This document shows, in pieces, positions 28,918-32,227 of a DNA stretch of 32,227 nucleotides. How positions within the stretch are numbered: the stretch's first letter is position 1; every line of letters begins with the position of its first letter. Both the position numbers and the translations under genes were made by a program. Source of the DNA: Gamarada debralockiae (lineage: Eukaryota > Ascomycota > Leotiomycetes > Helotiales > Hyphodiscaceae); the NCBI GenBank assembly GCA_002803225.1, contig NXFV01000241.1, positions 1-32,227 on the forward strand. Reading direction: 5' to 3'. A model generated the notes under the pieces. The model made no database searches, was not told the origin of the DNA, and saw only the letters and a program-made list of their open reading frames with translations.

Positions 28918-29428
28918 TGGATGATGACATTCTAAGCAGCTGAGAACGTAATTGACTTCGTTTGGCCCGGATCTGCACTGGCAACAGAACCATGTAGTTC
29001 TCCTCTTCTTCTTTGGTTTTTCCTTATGGGAGCCGCCGAGAGATAGAGGAGTCCATGAACGTCTCCTTGCGAGTCCTGTATGCGGCGGGAGTTCCATAAC
29101 ATCAACCCCTTCGTCTTCTTCTACGCGTTCGAGAACTGTTGGGAGGCACATAGTCGGGTTGAGGGAAAGGTTCCACTTGTTCGATGGTGGCACTGCTATT
29201 TCGTTTTCGGTGACAAGCGGTACAATATTCATCCAGCAGGAGAGAGTGTGGACCATGACCACATTCTCCGCAGCTAGGAAAAGGAGTCAGCGTTGCTAGA
29301 AAGCTGGACGAGAAAGAGTCCGAAACAAGATTTCATGAGCTTCGACATACTCGAACTCATGACACCCGAGGGAATGAAAAAGGGATTGGTGCGAAAATGA
29401 CTTACTACCAAGTGGTAGGATTAGGCAT
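28882..29428 (-). pseudogene. Array gene E: two-module Cys-rich gene with modules in different frames
   Basis: Exon 1 is 29406-29428 (MPNPTTW plus two bases) and intron 29274-29405 has GTAAGT, GCTGAC and TTTTCCTAG. Exon 2 continues as YCGECGHGPHSLLLDEYCTAC, a C-x2-C-x12-C-x2-C-H module, then runs into an Arg-rich end and TGA at 29102-29104 (64 aa). A second frame, open from 29262 to 28882, carries VEEDEGVDVMELPPHTG, a basic stretch (KEKPKKKRR) and TTWFCCQC-x12-C-LE-C-HHPR-C-RD-C. The two modules have the same spacing. A one-base indel near 29115-29145 would fuse them, so I read one broken two-module gene (about 135 aa). Alternatives are a short N-terminal protein, two overlapping products, or a sequencing error. 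Confidence 0.6.
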
Positions 29429-30229
29429 GCAGATCTGATCTGGAGGGCAGAGGAAAGGAGGAATATTGTAGTGCTGGAAGAAGGTATTCAGTGTTTTGCG
29501 GTACTATCGACGAGGTCTTTGGTGTTGATGTTGTCTTGATTTTTCGAATGACTGTTGGCTTTTTGGAAGCGAAGAAGACATAGAGATGCAAGGCAATCTT
29601 TATATGAATGAATTCTGGGTGTGTACAATACTCTGTCCAAGGCAAATGCAGCCCTGTGATATGTTGATAGAAAGAGCCTCAGAAGGGCAGAAAAGGGGGG
29701 CAAATTTGTAAGGGCGACGAAACTTCTCATTCTCGACTGTCTTCTGATAGGAGGTCAGGGTGACTTCGAGGGCGAAGTGAGGGATCAGCTGTCTCCCATT
29801 GACCGTAGAATGTAGTTCATTCAACGACTGTATAGGGCAGAAGGATTCAGTGGCTGATTAAGTGGCCGTTTCTGTCTACCGAGAGGGAAGGAGCCAACCA
29901 GTATTCCCATGAGGAGCAATAAGATACTTTCCAGAAGGCTTCCATTCTCAATCGAGGGCGAACAGCACGTCCTGAGAAAGACCTAATCAAGGAAGCACTC
30001 TTCAAATCCGGCGATGGAAGTCCGGGGGGGCAAAGTTATTGGCCAAACCTGAAACCATGCGTCGGTGTGGTAGACAACCTGCCTTATCAAAAGTGACTGC
30101 AGGAGAGGGGAGAAATTTGTTGCCTCTGATCTAAACCTCCAGCCGCACATCCGCCTTCCGAGTAGACAGATTCTGAGTGGGGGTTTTCGGCTTTAGGCTC
30201 TCTCAATTTCGTCCGAAGTTTCAAGTTGT
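29429..30229. other. Upstream region of gene E and intergenic
   Basis: No gene recognised. I see no third copy of block alpha or beta here. Confidence 0.45.
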
Positions 30230-30523
30230 TTGCAACTCACAAGTTTACCTGTTGATCGCCCTTTTTCCAAGCGCGACTTTAAGCTCAGGGCAGCAAGGGC
30301 GATAGCGACTATTTTGAAGAATGGAGTCTTCTTCGCGGTGCCAGAGAATATTGCAATCTTAGACTTAGACTGGAAACGTGACTACAGAGAAGCTATGGCC
30401 GCCTCTTTCGTTATTGAATGTGTAATTGGGCTGTTGGAAGTTCCTTCTAGCGAGGCAGAAGGCGGCTCATTGTCGTCGAAGCCGTCCCCGGCGTCGCGAA
30501 TCCTCTTCCGCAAACATCAGTGA
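30230..30523 (+). pseudogene. Possible gene fragment, 97 codons, unassigned
   Basis: The frame includes RDFKLRAARAIATILKNGVF, AILDLDWKRDYREAMAASF and VIECVIGLLEVPSSEAEGG, which looks protein-like, but no start context, partner exons or family could be established. It may be a relic or chance. Confidence 0.25.
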
Positions 30524-31025
30524 CAACGCGCATAGAACAAATTGTTCAGCTGGCCATCCTGCACTTTGGAAAGCTCTGGGCGCACACCGAAGGGCGAAGC
30601 GTAAGGGAAGGGCGATGAAATTCAGGAGACAAGGACCGCCTGGCTAATTTATTCGAAGTCGCTGGACTCCGCCTAACGGCAGACCATCGTCGCCCGATTG
30701 GCGTTTTTGGGGGCCATCTTGAATCTGGAGATCGAAGCAAACACTCGACACATCATCACCTTCCACTTGGTTCCATGTGAAGGCAGACAATTTCGCCGGA
30801 ACGGCAGGATGAATCCTGAATTCCGAAGCCATGGTAGACGGCTCTGTCTCTGGGGTTTATGAACTATTGAAAATCAACGGTGCATATAGGATTATGACAA
30901 TGAAGAATTGTTGTTCTTAGTTAGAGAGCCTTGTTGGAATTTTTCAGCCAGAAGCTGTTACTGAGTTAAGAGATGAGGCTTTCGGGTTGAGAGAGTAGCC
31001 ATCGGTCCCTCGGCGTTTTCATCTC
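30524..31025. other. Intergenic, no gene recognised
   Basis: A 62-codon minus-strand frame from 30832 (MASEFRIHPAVPAK) is the only notable ORF and is not supported further. Confidence 0.4.
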
Positions 31026-31286
31026 CGTACGGAGGACGCGGCCAAAAGTAATCGGACTGACAAGGGTAAGCCAGGTTTCGCGATCCCTTGGCCTAGCCAC
31101 GGGCATAGCACCTGTGAAACCTGAGGGAAAATCGGAGGGTTACAGGGACTGTGCGCTGGACTACAAAGCCCGAAGAGCCTGTAAGTGCCTGTAATTACAG
31201 CACCATCTGGTTGCTATGCAACGTTTAAGCGAGTCTTGGCGCCTACCCCTGCCAGTCCGATTACTTTTGGCCGCGTCCTCCGTACG
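31026..31286. mobile_element. MITE-like element with long terminal inverted repeats
   Basis: The left end CGTACGGAGGACGCGGCCAA (continuing AAGTAATCGGACTG, 31026-31059) is the exact reverse complement of 31253-31286. Similarity goes on for about 12 more bases with three A/G differences. The interior, about 165 bp, has no coding potential. The CGTA/TACG at the ends allows a TA target duplication, typical of Tc1/mariner-derived MITEs. The element is too short to encode a transposase, so it would depend on one elsewhere. Confidence 0.85.
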
Positions 31287-31494
31287 CTACTGTAGCCCTG
31301 CTTGCACTTTGGCGAGGCGCGGTACTTTTGAATAGCTTCACATTTATAAACTATGAAGTACGTTATAGATCGTACACAAATTACCCTTCATCATGGCACA
31401 TCATAAATATCTTTGATGCCATGCGTCCAATTGTAGGAGCCAATTGCAGTATCCTTGCAGCCACAACAACGCTTGACCTTATGGACGCGCCAAA
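31287..31494. promoter_or_regulatory. Promoter region of the PFA5-like gene
   Basis: Lies between the MITE and the start codon. TTTATAAA occurs near 31343, about 150 bp before the ATG, and the start context is CCAAAATG. Confidence 0.35.
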
Positions 31495-32227
31495 ATGCTA
31501 ACACAGGCGGATCAAAATCGAATCGCAGTCAATTTCTGGACCGCTCGAATCGTCCCAGTTGTGTTGGCAGGAGTCGTCGGATATGCTACTTATGTGCTCG
31601 TGGTCCAACTTTGTGGTAAGTCCAATTGCAGACGCCAGACAGCTGTTTACTTTGCTAACTTGAATGTAGTCAAGTACCTTCTCGTCAAACATGATGACAA
31701 GGGCGCTGCCATCCCAATTATTGTCATCTATTTCTTGCTGTTCATTTCCATGACAGTATGCTTCCTACGCCTCGTCCATATCACGGTCTTCGACCCGCCT
31801 TACATACCACTAGGACCTGCGGCTGTGCGCGACCGTAGAGGTTACAAGAAGAGAGGGTCAAGTGGGCCAGAGGAGAATGGAATTGCGATGGGTGAATACA
31901 ATACAGGAAACCACTCAGGAGGGACATCGCCAGAAACTGCAGGGCCGAGCAATGATCCCGACTCCCCAGGGTTGGAATTATTTTATACGAAGGACGTTTT
32001 TGTGTGTAACACGGACGGAAGACCAATATGGTGCAGTGAATGTTGTAATTGGTATGTTTTCCCCGAGAACTGTCTCCTCTTTGTTGCTCCTGGCACTGTC
32101 TCGAATAGAGCAGATGTATTCACACTCTTTGAACTTTGGATCGAAGAGACTCAGATACTAATTTCCTATCAGGAAACCTGATCGCGCCCACCATGACAGC
32201 AGTTCCGGACGCTGTATCCGGAAAATG
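31495..32227 (+). CDS. PFA5: DHHC palmitoyltransferase Pfa5-like, 5' part
   Basis: S-acyltransferase that adds palmitate to cysteines of membrane-associated proteins. Exons are 31495-31615, 31670-32051 and 32173 to the window edge; introns 31616-31669 (GTAAGT, GCTAAC, TAG) and 32052-32172 (GTATGT...CAG). The first intron is a multiple of three and open, so it is easily read through by mistake. Seen: TM1 (VPVVLAGVVGYATYVLVVQL), TM2 (IPIIVIYFLLFISMTVCFL), DPPYIPLG, a polar loop, then FYTKDVFVCNTDGRPIWCSE and CCNW joined to KPDRAHH, the start of the Cys-rich DHHC domain with the Pfa5-type GRPxWCSxCxxWKPDRxHH. The DHHC motif and TM3-4 lie outside the window. It looks intact as far as seen. Confidence 0.92.

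Noticed and set aside
31026..31286. Large inverted repeat as a transcription terminator or hairpin RNA
   Set aside because: TIR length, TA-compatible ends and non-coding interior fit a MITE better.

Overview
The window comes from the nuclear genome of a filamentous ascomycete (Pezizomycotina, perhaps Leotiomycetes; the class is an inference). The evidence is many 44-132 bp introns with GT...CTRAY...AG signals, a HET-domain gene, secondary-metabolism P450 and cell-wall glycosidase genes, fungal-type Pfa5 and Inp54 homologues, and premature stops of the C-to-T / G-to-A kind expected from RIP-like mutation or plain decay. It is an accessory, gene-poor and decaying stretch, not a housekeeping block. 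Layout: 1-493 (-) is the N-terminal part of a Tc1/mariner-like transposase, broken and cut by the window edge. 700-2076 (+) is a cytochrome P450 pseudogene, 2663-4077 (+) a GH72 beta-1,3-glucanosyltransferase pseudogene, and 4984-7254 (+) a GH20 beta-N-acetylhexosaminidase interrupted by three one-base indels. 7443-8622 (-) is an apparently intact polytopic membrane protein. 8934-9010 (-) is a chimeric tRNA-Gly-like sequence beside GC-rich repeats. 9402-10676 (-) is an unrecognised 424-aa protein. 11145-11307 (-) is a tRNA-Gly(GCC) gene carrying a normal-position tRNA intron plus a 58-bp GT-AG insertion in its T arm. 11542-12882 (+) is an intact tail-anchored inositol-polyphosphate 5-phosphatase (INP54-like). 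13267-15182 (+) is a HET gene with one in-frame TAG. About 15340-17640 (-) is a decayed multi-intron gene I cannot identify, and 17894-18553 (-) a 219-aa coiled-coil protein.

From about 21.6 to 29.4 kb there is a tandem array of small Cys/His-rich genes, all on the minus strand. I call them A (21814-22041), B (23397-23651), C (25472-25702), D (27012-27269) and E (28882-29428). They share W-x-C-x2-C ... C-x(2,4)-C-x-H-x-R-C-x2-C. A pairs with C and B pairs with D at an offset of about 3.6 kb, and two long non-coding blocks (alpha and beta) repeat at the same offset, so the region is a tandem duplication. Beta ends in the last codons of an E-type gene, and the second copy of those codons survives as a 33-bp relic directly beside gene C. 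E itself holds two copies of the cysteine module, now in different frames. This array is the best candidate here for something undescribed.

The right end holds a small MITE with TIRs of at least 34 bp (31026-31286) and the 5' part of a PFA5-type palmitoyltransferase gene (31495 to the edge). No single pathway links the genes. GH72 and GH20 both act on cell-wall polymers but both are broken; INP54 and PFA5 are ordinary membrane and lipid housekeeping genes flanking accessory DNA. All family assignments come from reading motifs; no database search was possible.
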